From Cornus controversa (lineage: Eukaryota > Streptophyta > Magnoliopsida > Cornales > Cornaceae), in NCBI GenBank assembly GCA_026545225.1, contig CM048845.1, forward strand, positions 99,044,033 through 99,108,032: DNA of 64,000 bases, read 5' to 3'. The position numbers and the translations under genes were made by a program. Positions 1 to 13,106 of this stretch are shown piece by piece. Under the pieces are notes generated by a model that had not been told where the DNA came from, did not search any database, and worked only from the letters and a program-made list of their open reading frames with translations. Within the stretch, counting starts at the first letter, position 1. Every line of letters starts with the position of its first letter.

Positions 1-468
1 GTAGCAGAACAGAAAATCATTCAAATTCAAGTTCAATTTATATACACGATTCAAAGAAAGTAAACAAGAAACAATGCGAAAGAAGTTAAGGTTTAACTGA
101 AGCAGTGCAAGCTTCAATTTGAAAAGAACGAAACTATAAAAAGAGTGAAGAGAAAATCTGAAGGTTTTTAAATGAGAAGCCGAAAAAGGGACTTCACCTT
201 TTTTGACTCCTTCCCCAACATTGTAGTCAAAATCCAAAGGGTAACCCTTGATTATGACGTCGATGGGGATATGACATTCCTCCCTGATCCTCTCAATGTC
301 AACCCACTACCTTGTCATTGGAGCAACAACCACACCCTGATTGGATGTGACTGTTTCCTTAACGATAGTAGTAGGTTGAGCAGTTTTTACAATTTGAAGA
401 GAGGAACTGGACATTGTGACTTTGCGATTATTAGAAAGAGTACGGTCGTTGTCACTAGAAGACATCAT
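1..468 (-). pseudogene. gag-like start of a gypsy-type retrotransposon, runs off the window edge
   Basis: Reading the minus strand from the ATG at 468 gives one frame of 156 codons to the window edge, broken by one TAG near codon 54. The first part is Ser/Thr-rich. The second part, with a segment like KGYPLDFDYN followed by a Leu/Phe-rich stretch with the pattern FxFSLHSFY...LALLQLNLNFFRIV, resembles the 'putative gypsy type transposon' domain (PF04195-like) found at the start of plant Ty3/gypsy gag proteins. That family match is from memory. An LTR-like segment lies just upstream at 660-1188, which fits the 5' end of a minus-strand element. The internal stop means this copy is probably dead. 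The rest of gag-pol would lie left of the window. Confidence 0.55.
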
Positions 469-659
469 AAAGAAGAAAAAGATGTGAGTAAAGGAATGAA
501 GACTGACTTACGAAGACAGATCGCTACCAGGAAGTTCAATAGAAATGAATCTGGAAGAAAAGATAATCAATTGTGGAAGATTTGTAGCAGGGAATAATAA
601 AGTGTTAAGACAAAACACAAAAGGTGGTGTAAAAAGATCATTTACGTGCTCAGCACCGT

Positions 660-1188
660 CGTTGATACCCCAACATTAATGAGGGTCCTCAATATAAGCA
701 ATGGAATCATGACAACGCCTATAGAAATTCCCTCCAGTTTGGCCAAAGCTCATACTGAAGAGAATTGGGGGCAATGTGTAGGAAAAAAAATCCCCACTTA
801 TTCAAATGGGCCAACTGATACACAAACGGACCAAGCTCAAGAGGGTTTGAGCCCAAGTATCAGCAAAGGCCCTAGAGAATTATTTCAAAAGAAAAAATGG
901 GCCTAGACACCCCCTTTATAAGGCCAAAGTGGCCCAACATATATACATAAGTCTAAGCTCAAATAGGAATTTGAATCATTGAGAGTAAAGACAGTACAAA
1001 TAATGGAATTTGAATCTTAGAAAGATTCGAATTCCAAACTTGTATAAATATCCAAAGAAAGATAAATAAAAGGGATCTCCGAATCCTTACCTCAATTTAT
1101 CTCTGAAAAATATTGTGTTTTTTATTTGATTGGGTGCGTACGTTGAGTTAATTAGCAGAAATTAGCTAAACAATTTTTTGCATCAACA
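660..1188 (-). mobile_element. LTR of the minus-strand gypsy-type element
   Basis: On the minus strand the segment begins TGTTGATGC at 1188 and ends in GTATCAAC near 660, giving short inverted ends (TGTTGAT/ATCAAC) typical of an LTR. A TATA-like CTTATAAAGG lies at about 913-922 on the minus strand. About 190 bases of non-coding leader separate this segment from the gag-like ATG at 468. I could not identify a clean primer binding site next to the LTR, so the inner boundary is approximate. No second copy is in the window, so the LTR call rests on its ends and position only. Confidence 0.5.
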
Positions 1189-2488
1189 ATCTTGTACAGG
1201 TATAACAACAGTTTTTATTAAATTAGGTCACTCTCTTTCCAAAAGTCGTGATTTTTCTATTATTTAATTTACTCATAAATTGGAAAGAATTTGAAGAATT
1301 TTGAAAATAATATGAACAATAGAGAGATGTTATAACTTTTGTCATGAGACACCTCTTAATAGAATTGCTCTCAAATTTAATAAAGTAAAAATTGTAATTT
1401 ACATGCTATCTTAAACCTAAGTTACTCTACACATTAATCCAATTTATTTTTTGTTTTCTTTTTCTAAAACAAAATCATAAAGAATTTTGTTACAAACAAA
1501 GTGTAAAATCATAAATATATTTATATATCTATTTTCCATTTCACAGGTTAGAATTTATTTGGATTCTTCAAGGTTTACATAAATAGGATAAACATTATGT
1601 CAACCGGGTCTGATTTAGATTTTTATTTGGGCACGGATCATTTTTCGGGTACTTTTTTTTTCAAAGTTCTGGGTACTTGAATAATTATTATTTTAAAACT
1701 TTGTGGTAGTTGAGACATGGAATGGAAGATGAAAAGTTCTGATTGAGTAGAGAAATATAAAGATTTGGAGTCAAAATCTGAGGATGGGGAGAAGAAAGAA
1801 ATTTCAAAATCGAGCATAATTTTAATTTCAATGTGGCGATTGAATGATGTATTTTGATTAATCAAGTTTATAATCTCTTATCTTAACCTTATTCAATTCT
1901 ATAATAACTCATTAATGTTAGAGACTGTGTTCATGTAAAGTCAAAAACATAAAATTCATAGGGTATAGAATAAGGCCTGATAACCTAATTATGTGCTCAG
2001 TGGGTTGAGCAATTTTAAAAAATCAATCTGTTTTATAACTATTTTGGATGCCAATAGACTCCTTACTTAATTAATGTTGATGGCTTAATACGCTCCATGA
2101 TGGTGATTCTAAAATTATTTCGTTTTTGACAAAATTATCTTGACACGATCGTACAATGATTACCATCAGGGATCTCCTACCAACTCAAACTTCTTAGTTC
2201 TTCCACAACTTCTCTCTTCAATTTCTCAAAAAAAAAAAAATATTCTAGCTCCAACAATAAACAACCTCCCGCACGTAAGGGGAGAGAGTTTTTGCAATTA
2301 TGTTATTCCCTTGGAGTTACCTTTATAGAATATTAAAAAATAAAAGATACAATAGTTAATGTAAAGAAATTTACCTCTAAAAAAAGAAGGTAGGTTAGTT
2401 TGACTAATAGTAGCTATAAAATTACATAATTGTTGAACTCTTTAATACATAAATTGTACAGTGACCAAAGATAAAATATTAAAAATTA
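1189..2488. other. AT-rich intergenic stretch without a recognisable gene
   Basis: No convincing coding region. The part at about 1205-1385 is similar to 14310-14535 (shared phrases such as ACTCMTAAATTGGAAAGAATTT and TAACTTTTGTCA), so it belongs to a dispersed repeat family of unknown type. Confidence 0.5.
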
Positions 2489-3565
2489 GGGTATAATGTT
2501 CTGACACCCCTCTCAGGTTTAGATTTATCGCCCACAGATGATATTTGTGTCAAAAATTGCTCTAACACCCCTTCAGGTTTCATTTAACTAGCCCTAACAC
2601 TCCTTATTGCTAAAAATATCATTCTTCTTCTTTCTTTTTTTTGTTGCCAAAACTGCTCACTCTTTTTTTTTTCTGACAACTATCGGTGAGCTTTCGCAAC
2701 CATTCTTGATGTGTGTATTTTCTTCAGTGGGCTCAACACATTTGATAAATTGTCTCCAAATTTACAGACATATACTTTCTCATTCATAGGATGCATGTGG
2801 TAAGTGCATGTAGTGAGACCTAACACCTGCATCTAATGGATGTAAAAATGTAAGTCTAACAATTTTGTCTAAATAGCATAGTCCATATAATTATATATGT
2901 GAGATTCTTATGCAAATAATATCAATTGAATCCATATACACTGGTGGGCTATTAGTTTAAGATCTCGAAAATGAACATTGAAATCAACATGTTGAACTCA
3001 AACAAAAAAAAAAAGATAAAAATTTAGAATCCACGTTAAAAAATTGATAAACTGATTTACATTTCACTCTTCTTTTTTTGTTAATTCTTGGCCGAAGTAG
3101 ATGATGGCTTCATGATGGCTAAATTTTTGGCGACGACTGCTGAGGTGGTGTGATTCTTATTGGTTGGGGCAAATAGGTCTTCTCTCTCCATGAAATAGAT
3201 TAGAGATGATTGATGAAACTGATTTTGGTGATGGCCAAAATGGCCATGAATTCAGACCATTCATGGCTTGAGCATAGAGAAGTTAGAAATGGCCAAAATG
3301 GCCATGAATTCAGACCATTCATCGCTTGAGCAGAGAGAAGTTAGAGATGGAGGAAGAGAGAAAAAAAAAAGAGAAAAAAAGCATAGAGAAGTTAGAGATG
3401 GAGGAAGAGAGAAAAAAAAGAAGAGAAAAAAAGCAAGAATATTTTTGACAACGAGGAGTGTTAGAACTAGTTAAATCAAACTGAAGAGAGTGTCAAATCA
3501 AAATTTGACACAGTATCATGTGTGGGCAATAAATCCAAACTGAGGGGTGTCTGGGCATTTTATTC
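2489..3565. mobile_element. fold-back TIR element, GGGTAAAATGCTCTAAC family
   Basis: The left arm, from 2489 to about 2605, is the imperfect reverse complement of about 3470-3565. Both carry the phrases GACACCCCTCAG, TTTATTGCCCACA and TTTAACTAG. The interior has no transposase. It holds a purine-rich stretch at 3220-3430 made of two near-identical copies of a unit with GGCCAAAATGGCCATGAATTC, followed by GATGGAGGAAGAGAGAAAA repeats. The same arm sequence family recurs at 50.4, 51.4, 53.9, 55.3 and 63.7 kb. No target duplication was found at the inferred ends, so the exact borders are uncertain. Confidence 0.7.
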
Positions 3566-4355
3566 TCAGCAGTCTGGACTCAACGGTCACCACCACCGCC
3601 ACCGTCACCGCCACTCCCCACTTCATCTCTCTCTTGGTCTCTCAACTTTTTCTAACACTTCTCTCTCACGGTTTCTCTCTAAATCAACAAATCCATTGAT
3701 TAGCAATAGTATTACACCACTGTGTTAAAATGTATATTAAGGTAGAAATTGAATAGCTCTGGATTGGGGCAAATTATTTGAGAAACGAAAGGCGAAATAC
3801 AACTTAATTGAGAATTAATCATTCACATAGAACCAGAACACACAAAATTTAATTGAGAATTAATTATTCACAGAGAGAACCAGAACACACGAAATTTGAA
3901 ACCCATAATTCAACTTCAATTGAAACTTTGATGAAAAATCAATTAAGAATCGGGAGTAATTTTACTTACATATATATATATATATATATATGAGAAAATA
4001 AAGGATACTATAAGTAATATATATGAATAAAGAAATAAAATCTCGTAGAGATGGTTGAACCCCTTTATTGACGATAAGACAACTACAAGAAGAAGAAAGC
4101 GTTGATTGTATAGCTTACACTTTATTATTACAGGAGGTGGGATCGAAGTCAAATATGGCTAGGACGACAATGCGGAGAACGGCCGAAGCCAACGGAGGTA
4201 ATATATGTGTGTGTATATTTATAACTTTATATATGTTATAAATGTCTAATAATTGTAAAAATGGTAAAAATTGTGATTAATCTTCAATTGTATACTAATA
4301 TATTAGAAAACTTCATATTTGTGATTAATTTCTATGATGTACTAATAAATTAATA

Positions 4356-4405
<50 letters not shown>

Positions 4406-5280
4406 GTTATGTTTTAATAGAATAAATTGTATTACTTTTAGTTAATATAAATTGATAAATTAAACATATTGAGTATTAAAATCAATAATATTAATTATTA
4501 GTTATTTGTAATAAAGTGTGTGTGTATATGTATATATATATTAATTTTACATTATGTTTTAATAGAATAAATCGTATTACTTTTATTTTATATAAATTGA
4601 TAAATTAAACATATTGAGTATTAAAATCAATAATATTAATTATTAGTTATTTGTAATAAAATAGTTACTTTTACAATTAATAATGTCACTTTTGTCATTT
4701 TGCACCACATAAAGGCATTTATGGTTTTTTAATTTAAACTAATAGTCAACTAACCGTATCATACTAAGAGTAAAGTCAAACAAATCTTAGAGGGTTAACG
4801 AATTTTTTTTCATTAGTTTAATTTGAAGATAATAAAGACAAACTTCAAGATAGGTTAGGATAAAAAAATTAAATCTCGTTTGAATAAGTTGGTGGAGAGA
4901 ATGCAGAGCAAATGGATGTTTATTATTAGGGAAAAATTACTGTATATTATTTATTTGTAAAATATAATTGAAACAAAAATAAAATACCTCTAACTTTATT
5001 TATCTTTCCATCCAACGTTATTATTATTGAAATGTTAACAAATCTATCCTTCTCATTATTTTCCATCTATTTACAAGTTCAGTTACTCACTTTTTTTTCC
5101 AATTTTGTTAATATAGCAACTAGGTTGTTTAATAGATATATAAAATAAATGGTTGAAGATTTTATTAGCTTGATATTTGATATATGAAAGCCTACCCATT
5201 AAATCTTTCACTCCCATTGAACCTCTAATCCTCTAGTATCTATATTAGTGCCTACCTATCAGAAGAATTATTAATTTGGA
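3566..5280. other. intergenic DNA with tandem duplications and (TA)n
   Basis: No gene recognised. A 45-bp unit is duplicated at 3806-3850 and 3851-3897. A (TA)n tract occupies about 4362-4404. A unit of about 111 bp starting GTTATGTTTTAATAGAATAAAT occurs at 4406-4516 and again at 4551-4661, a 145-bp period including a (TG/TA) spacer. Confidence 0.6.
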
Positions 5281-5479
5281 TTCTAAAATGTTAGAAGAGA
5301 ATATTTGAGATATACATTCCTTCTAAAATGTTAGAAGAGAATATTTGAGATATACATTCCATCACAAAGTACAAAGTATTTTGATTAGAGAGCTTTATAC
5401 AAATATATACAATTCTACACAATAATAAATTTTGATTAGAGAGCTCTGTACAAATATATACAATTCTACACAATCGTAG
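5281..5479. repeat. two adjacent short tandem duplications
   Basis: A 40-bp unit starting TTCTAAAATGTTAGAAGAG is repeated exactly at 5281-5320 and 5321-5360. It is followed by a 51-bp unit starting ATTTTGATTAGAGAGC at 5378-5428 and 5429-5478 with a few mismatches. Confidence 0.85.
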
Positions 5480-5799
5480 AATATTCTGAATTGTAATTAA
5501 ATTTGATAAGAGATAAGATAAAATTTATTATGAATAATTATAAAGTATTGAATAAATTTTTTATTAATCAATATTTATATTTTTTATTCATTATTTTGGT
5601 TCAAAAACTTTTAAATTTTATTATTATTCAAAGTCACTCCATTAAAAAAAATTACACACTCTATCCCAAACCATTTACAAGTGGTGAATTAATATTTGAC
5701 AAATTACACTTACCTCTCCTTTAGATTGATTTTATTACAGTTACCTCCTCTCTAGTTTGTCATATTACACTTACCCCTCTCTCAATAACAGATTTAAAC

Positions 5800-6689
5800 G
5801 ATTGTTAATGAAAAATGTAAAATTACCCTTATGCCATTTACACTACCTCCCCTCTAGATTGGCTTATTACATATTACTCACGTGTTTTGGAATATTATAC
5901 TTACCCCCCTCGAATTTGGACGTTTGTAGCAAATACTCCCTTATCATCAGCAACATCAACTGTCAGAGATAGTCAATGCTGGCGTGGCCAAATTTAAAGA
6001 TTTATATGACGAAAATATGAAATTATGATTGTGTCCTTATTATTATATAAATAATTTTAACTAAAAACTATTTTGTCACAATTACATTATACGTACCCTA
6101 GCACATATTTTCATAAATTCTAAAGGCTGAAACGTTTCAAATGACCAAAACTCATTCCATTTGTTTGAAGTATCTTTCAAATACTTAGAACAAAGATACA
6201 CTCCAAAATCTATTAGTTTTCATCATTCATCATGATGATGTTATTATCTGAATCGATAATCAATATAATCGAAGCGAACAAGGACTAAAACTAAAGGACA
6301 TACTGAAGATATATAGATATAAAATTGGCAATAAATTTAGAGAAAGAAACAAAAGATGAAATGTGAATATGTAGAAGAAAACTATTTAAGTGTTTTCTTT
6401 AGTTGGGGTTAGATTTGTCTTTTTGCACAAGAAACATAGGACAAAAGCTTTCCTACAAATATTTGAAGAATATTTTGTCATATAAATTTTTAAATTTGGT
6501 AACGCCATCATTGACCATCACTGACAGTTAGTATTGTTGATGATAAGGGGGTATTTGTTACAAACATCCAAATTAAAGGGGAAAAGTGTAATATTCCAAA
6601 ACACATGGGTGATGAGTGTAATAAGCCAATCTAGAGGGGAGGTAAGTATAAATGGCATAAAGATAATTTTACATTTTCCATTAACAATC
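5800..6689. mobile_element. fold-back element with ~215-bp arms
   Basis: The segment 5800-6015 is matched by the reverse complement of 6471-6689. Shared phrases include GATTGTTAATG, CCTCCCCTCTAGATTGGCTTATTAC, GTGTTTTGGAATATTA and CTGTCAG. About 455 bp of non-coding sequence lie between the arms. The arms carry the ATTACACTTACC(CC) phrase common to a family of plant non-autonomous TIR elements. No transposase and no convincing target duplication were seen. The outer limits could extend left into 5690-5800, which repeats the ATTACACTTACC phrase. Confidence 0.7.
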
Positions 6690-9138
6690 AAGAAATCAAT
6701 CTATTGCTTCTTAATATTTAACAATAAAGCACTATAAAAAATATATTAAAAAGGTAGATTTTCCTTCGCTTTACTAGTTTAAAATTTTAATATAAGATCA
6801 AAGATTATCACTTTTAAGAAATACAAACTCAAGCTTAGATTAATTATAATACTTTCTAACTACCACATATACATGATATAGATGGTGAAAGAAATATAAA
6901 ATAATTAATCACAAGAAGCGAAAATCATAAGTATTTAAATCATACACATGAGAATCAATTAATGAACAAAATAACTTCACTTCATTAATGAAAGTTTCCT
7001 CTTCAACTCTAGTTGAGGAGTTTAGTTATACATGGTAGAAGAAGATAATAAATAAATAAAAAATATAATGAAATAAAATAAATAAAATTCAAATTGTCTC
7101 TGTCTTCTCTGTCCTGGCCTCCACTTGTTTTTCTCCTCCTAAAACAGCCTCCAATTTGCCACTTTATACCCCAAGAGAATACATAAAGTCCTAATCCAAT
7201 TAGGAGATAATTAGGGTTTCCACGTAACCCTAAACAGGTGAATTTTTCTGGTGATGTTTGGCCTAAGTTTTGATTCAATAGAAGTTTGATTCACGAAATT
7301 TACGTAAAATAGAAAAGTGTGCAGAATCGAATTTCGTTCAACCTACGTGGAAATCAAGTCGAATTGATGCTCGAAAATAAGACTTTCAGGCCGTTTTCCA
7401 AAATGAGATTAAAATTGGATTATGCACAGAATTGGACTTTATGCCTGTAATCTCCTTAAGGAGTTGTAATTCTCTTGGACCACTTCCTTGGACTATTTTG
7501 AGTTAAAATATGGAGTTGAATGGATCCATTTGATGTAAGCTTCATATAATCCTCTTGAATGCCTTCTTTAAAAGTCCAAAAATCATGATTTTAACTGAAA
7601 TAATCATTAAAGCTCTGAAAAGACAGAAAATACAAAAATAAAGTAAAATCACAAATAAACTATCACTAAGAGAATAAAATATGCAAATTAAGAGACTAGA
7701 ATGCCTAACATTCAACGCCGATCATGTTACTAGTATGAGTAAAAGATATTGAGGGCAAAAATGTAACTTGGTCAACATTCAGATTTCAACTTTCATATTT
7801 AACAAATAATCGTAATGAATTCAACACTCAAAATTAAGACAGTATCAAACATATTTTCAAGTTAGTGTATTCTGCACTTAAAATTTAGTACTTTAAATTT
7901 TTTTTAGTTTATCAAAATCACTTCTGATGTAAAAAAAAATCAAGACAACAAATAGATGGAAAAATTGTGCCCAAACTCCTAAAATCTACTAAGGCCATTG
8001 GATGAATATATATTTTGTATATAAGCAAGTGAAACACTGCCACTAAAACCGAATGTTGATTACATGATGCATTTGCTTATCATAATCATGAACATATCAT
8101 GAGCATGCCTAATTGATTTTCTTATGATTTTGAGTTATATATAAATCATCTTCATATTTGAGTAAGTGTTTATTTCACGATACACAAAAAAAACTTCGAA
8201 AACAACTCGAAAAAATAAACTTCAAGCAGATATTGTAATCAATTTGTGAGGTATTGGAAGAAATTAAACTGTAATTATCCCCACATTTCAGATAATAAAT
8301 TGGATAATAAATTGGGGTGAATATGAGCTAAATGGGTAGAAATTTCTTAAATTAATACAGGAGTAAATTGTTGACATAGTGGTGCAGGAAGAACGATGGA
8401 CAAGAAATGCCATATTTGATGTTGAAGTAAGTGAAGATAGTTTCAAAATACACTTTTCTAAAATACGAAATTTGCTATTTTTTCTAGTATATACTTGTTT
8501 ATGAAATACAAAATTCCGTTTTAGGATGTGTGATGTTTGATTAGATATATGTAGATATATGTAAAAGACGTTCTTGAGAGTAAATTTTTTACTATTTTTA
8601 TTTAAGTTAGAAAACGTCATCTCAAACATATCAACAATAAAAAATAGGAAGTTTAAAATAATAGGACAATTGGGATTATTCCAATTTATGTTAGAATTTT
8701 TTTTTCATGTGACCAATAATACAATGTGAACATTTGTATATATTTCACCCATATATTTACAATTTGCTTGAATTTTCAAAAAAGAAAAAAAAATTAAAAT
8801 AGAATCTCTACTGTGTAAAAATTTAGATGATGACATTTTTTGTTTTCGTTGATAATGGCAGAGAAATTTTTTTATGTTGTTATGAGCAACGGAAAAAATA
8901 AATAAATAAATAAAAGAATATTTACATTGTACAAAGAAATTTATTCCAAAACAAAAAAAAAAGAATATTTACTTAGAAACATGGCGGAGGAAAACCTCAC
9001 AAACACCAAATGGGAACAATCTAAAGAGGCCTCAAAAGAAGCTGAAAATCTAAAGCCCAAAATCCAGGCCTAAAGGGTAAACATAAACTATGATTCAAAC
9101 CCAGGTGATGGCATATTATTACACGTGTAAATGTTACC
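6690..9138. other. gene-poor intergenic stretch
   Basis: No coding region supported. The subsection 7000-7700 is less AT-rich than its surroundings and may be part of an old retroelement, but I saw no LTR ends, primer site or protein motif. Confidence 0.4.
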
Positions 9139-9146
9139 ATTCCAAC

Positions 9147-9856
9147 TAGGGGTGCACACGATACGGTTCCTCACGGTTCTTGGTGGAACCGGAACCGGAA
9201 CCGTTACCAACGGTTCTTGATTTTCGGAACCGGAATTGGAACCGTTAAGGGTTGGAACCGTGAGGAACCGTACCGCGGTTCTCGGTACGGTTCCGGTTCC
9301 GAACCGCGGTTCTTTAGAATTTTTTTTTTTTTTTTTAATGAAGCTTGAAAATACAATATATATATATATATATATATTCATTAAATAAATGTGAGACCTA
9401 CAATCTAAAAATGGCACCCTATATATATATAATTATTATATTATATTATATTATAGATATATATACATTACATATAATGTATATATATTATTTATAGTAA
9501 TTATATTATAATATAATTATTATACATAATATATATACATTATATATAATTATTATATGTAATGTATATATATATATATATATTATATATATAGTTATTA
9601 TATTATATATATATATACACATATTTAATATAAAACGGTTCCGGTTCCGGTTCCGGTTCCAAGGAACCGTTACCCCCAACGGTTCCGGTTCCGGTACGGT
9701 TCTACTGGTCCTGGAACCGGAACCGGAACCGTTGGTAACGGTTCCTAATTTTAGGAACCGAAACCGGAACCGTAGCCACGGTTCGGTACGGTTCCGGTAC
9801 GGTTCCCCTCGATTCCGGTTCCGGTTCCGGTTCCGACGGTTCTTTGTGCACCCCTA
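9147..9856. mobile_element. hAT-type MITE with GGTTCC-rich arms
   Basis: The ends are TAGGGGTGCAC and GTGCACCCCTA. They are flanked by an exact 8-bp target duplication ATTCCAAC (9139-9146 and 9857-9864), the length expected for hAT transposition. Both arms are dense in GGTTCC/GGAACC, so the arms (about 9160-9320 and 9635-9850) can pair as a GC-rich hairpin around a TA-rich middle (9350-9630). No coding capacity. A relative lies at 50639-51164. Confidence 0.9.
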
Positions 9857-9864
9857 ATTCCAAC

Positions 9865-11140
9865 GATGATGACTGGGACTACTTTTGACTCTTTAACCAA
9901 CATGTTAGCTTTAATTTTTTTTTCCCACACAATAAATATTAATTTAATCTTAAATAAATCACTTTTTGCACCCCCATTAATAAAATTGGCTAAGTTAATG
10001 CTCAAATTCATAAAAATGCCTCATAATATAATTATATTAAAGTGCATGACTGAACATATGTTTTAGAGATAAAGGGTGTTAGGAGACCTAGTTAAGTAGT
10101 AATCTCTTGTTCACTGATGAGCAACAAATTTTATTCCCTCTTCGTATAGTAGTTGCTAAATTAAATCTAACGGACACATTCTAAATTTACTTATAGTATT
10201 TCCAAAATTACAAAATCACTCTCTCCCTAATTTAATTCTTCGTATGGTGATTATTAGATTAAATCTAAAGGTTACATTCTAAACCTACTTATGGTATTTC
10301 CAAAACTACAAACTCACTCTCTCCCTAATTTGATTTATTGGTGGATTTCCTTAGTCCTTACCTAATGTAAAAATTTAAATTAAATTACCAAAATAAACGG
10401 TCATAGCATCAAAATACTATTAAATTACTATAGAATTTCTTCAATGGTGTTTGCTCTAAATGTTGTTAAACAATAAGTTTCCTCCATTAAAGATTAAATT
10501 TTCAAATATACATTTTAGACATACACATCAACCACTTATAATTTATAGGAGCTTCCTGATAATCAAATGCAGACTTTAATTGATGAAGTATTCATAAGCC
10601 AAACTAATCCAAAGAGAATATTAAGATACATTGCAACTATTGGTTCAATTTACTACATGATAGTGTTTATTATCAGGACTTATTGACGGGTTTTGTCTAC
10701 TTGCTTTTTTTTTCTTGTTTTCAAAAGAAATACATTCATGATGATGGATTTAAACAATGTTACTAATAACAGTAAGGATGGACATTCTCATGCTTAAAGA
10801 CCAACTTCACCACAAATGACAACGATTAATAATTCAAAGCATTATAATAATCACCCCATGGAAGGGTTTAGATCAATTGCATTAAGGCCTCGAATGATTC
10901 TTATTAAGAGTAGAAACATATATCTCTCTGGATTGGTTCTTTTCACGAGCTTATGACATCAATAGAAAAATATACCCCTAGTTCTATTGTGAATTTAATC
11001 TTAAGCAGAAATTTAAAAAATCATATGTGGTAAACACCGCAAAGAAATTCACAGGTAATTTAATAGCGTTTTAATGTTATGAGCGTTTACTTTGGTATTT
11101 TAATTTATTTGTTACGAGGAAATCCACAGATAATATTAAG
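9865..11140. other. AT-rich intergenic stretch
   Basis: No gene recognised. A unit containing the phrase TTCGTATRGTRRTT...TAAATCTAA is duplicated at about 10140-10230 and 10240-10330. Confidence 0.4.
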
Positions 11141-11701
11141 GGAAAATTAGATTTTGGTGACCAAAATTATAAAAAAAAATGTTTTACAGTAACTTTAAAC
11201 TCAATAAAAGGTAAATAGTGACCAATCTTAAAAAATAATTGCCAATGAGTGACCAATTAATTTTAATGTCCAAAATACCCTCCCTTTTATTTAGAGATTT
11301 CCAATTCTTTATTCGTCTTCTCCAATCTCAATTCTAAATATCAAACCTTCAAAAGATATAAAAGGATTCTAGAAAAGAAATTATATATAGAGAGAGACTC
11401 TCTCTCTATATATGTAGACACATATGTTCATCTTACAATTAATGTATGTACATATATAGATTTTTTTTTCTATGGTGAATTTTAGGGCTCCAAAGATGCG
11501 ACAAGAATTATAGCTTGAAATGAATTAACCATTTGAGACCTGATATAAAAAAAAAATTCAAAAAAGAAGTTGATAATCAACTTTCATGAGGTAGAGGTAA
11601 TATGTTTATTAGCCAAGTCTATTTATGTCCTCCAATATTCCTTATTAATAATTAATTGCATCAAAATTAGGGATTTTTTTTAATGAGATATTAATATACA
11701 G

Positions 11702-11748
<47 letters not shown>

Positions 11749-12003
11749 CTTCTTTAGAATGTATATATGTTCATAAACTGTATACAAGTCATTAGATTCT
11801 TTGAAATTTTTGATATTTGGGTTTGAAAAAAGTGAAGAAAAGATGGGGGATCTATAGAGAGAATGAATGGTATTTTGGGCTTTAAGAATAAATGGTCACT
11901 CATTAGCAATTTTTTTTTTAAAGTTTGGTCACTATTTACCTTTTATTGAGAGATCACTAAAAAATAATATTTTTTTAATTTTGATCACTGAAATCTAATT
12001 TTT
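11141..12003. mobile_element. fold-back TIR element with ~135-bp arms
   Basis: The left arm 11141-11279 is the imperfect reverse complement of 11869-12003. Shared phrases are AAAATTAGATTT, CAATAAAAGGTAAATAGTGACCAA and AATGAGTGACCA. The interior is non-coding with a (TA)n tract at about 11706-11742. The flanks read GATAATATTA on the left and CTAATATTTA on the right, a possible imperfect 9-10 bp target duplication, which would suit a Mutator-like origin. Confidence 0.75.
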
Positions 12004-12080
12004 TCTAATATTTATTCTCCAAAATTAAACTATGGAGAGAGTAGTTTTGTAATTTTGGAAACACCATACATATGTTTAGA

Positions 12081-12150
12081 ATATCACCGTTGGATAAATT
12101 CTCTTGCTTACTTAGATATCACCGTTGGATAAATTCTCTTGCTTACTTAG
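12081..12150. repeat. 35-bp tandem duplication
   Basis: The unit starting ATATCACCGTTGGATAAATT occurs at 12081-12115 and is repeated exactly at 12116-12150. Confidence 0.9.
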
Positions 12151-12415
12151 ATATTTCTAAGATTAAATGAAATTTAATGCACATAAAAGGAAAGCCAAAC
12201 CTACTTCAATAGAATAACAACATTACTTGGAATAAATCACTAATAATCTAGAAAAAGTCTCAAGGGTAACATTATTATAACTCATAATTCCACCCTAATT
12301 AATTGTAGCAGGACTGCTACCATATCATGACAGATAGTAGGATACTCTCGCTAGCTTAAAATTTATGTAACCATTAAATTAAATTAAATTAAGAGACTCG
12401 GGCTTGCAACCCAAT

Positions 12416-13106
12416 TAAGAGTGGCAATTCGTGTTTTCGTGTCGTGTTGATATATAAGTATTTTACTAAACACCTCAACCCTAACCCGACTCATTTAATA
12501 ATCGTGTTAGAGACCCCAACACTAACCCAACCTGTTTATTAAACGTGTTATCCATGTTGATCCGTGTAACCCGTTTAATAAATATGTCATTTAATAACAC
12601 GACTTGTTTAATAACATTTTTAATTCGTTTAACTTGTATTATATGAGTTTCTCTACCCGTAAAAATCTCTCTGAAGATCATATAAAAAATAAAATACATA
12701 TCAATACATAAATCCTAAAATCAAACTATCTATAAACTCGAAAGCATACTAAGGTGATTCAACAACCGGAAAGACACCATAACAATCTCATTCTTACATT
12801 TTATGGCTACATCAGTTCTATAAACAAACAAATAGATTACAAACAATTGCAATATATATAACTATGTATATATAAGTTTGTATAAAACTATAATATATGA
12901 ATAACTCATGTCGTAATCGTGTTGCAATCGTGTCGTAATCGTGTCACGGATTAGACAGCTTAAACCCAAACCCAACCCAATTTTTGCGTGTCGTATTCGT
13001 GTCAACCCATTTATTAAACGTGTCAACTTACCTCAAACTCAAACCCACTTAATTGGTGTCGTGTTCGAATCGTGTTGTCGTGTTGTACCCAATTTTGCCA
13101 CCCCTA
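12416..13106. mobile_element. hAT-type MITE, CGTGTC/GACACG-rich
   Basis: The left end TAAGAGTGGCAA and right end TTGCCACCCCTA form terminal inverted repeats. An exact 8-bp target duplication AACCCAAT flanks them (12408-12415 and 13107-13114). Both ends are rich in the phrases CGTGTCGTGTT and AACCCGTTTAATAA. No coding region. The duplication length and TRGGGGTGGCAA-like ends point to a hAT non-autonomous element. Confidence 0.88.

Noticed and set aside
172..597. Plus-strand open frame of 141 codons
   Set aside because: The opposite strand reads as a gag-like protein with a plausible upstream LTR, so the plus-strand frame is a shadow.
8288..8629. Minus-strand open frame of 113 codons
   Set aside because: No recognisable domain, AT-driven composition and no splice partners; treated as chance.
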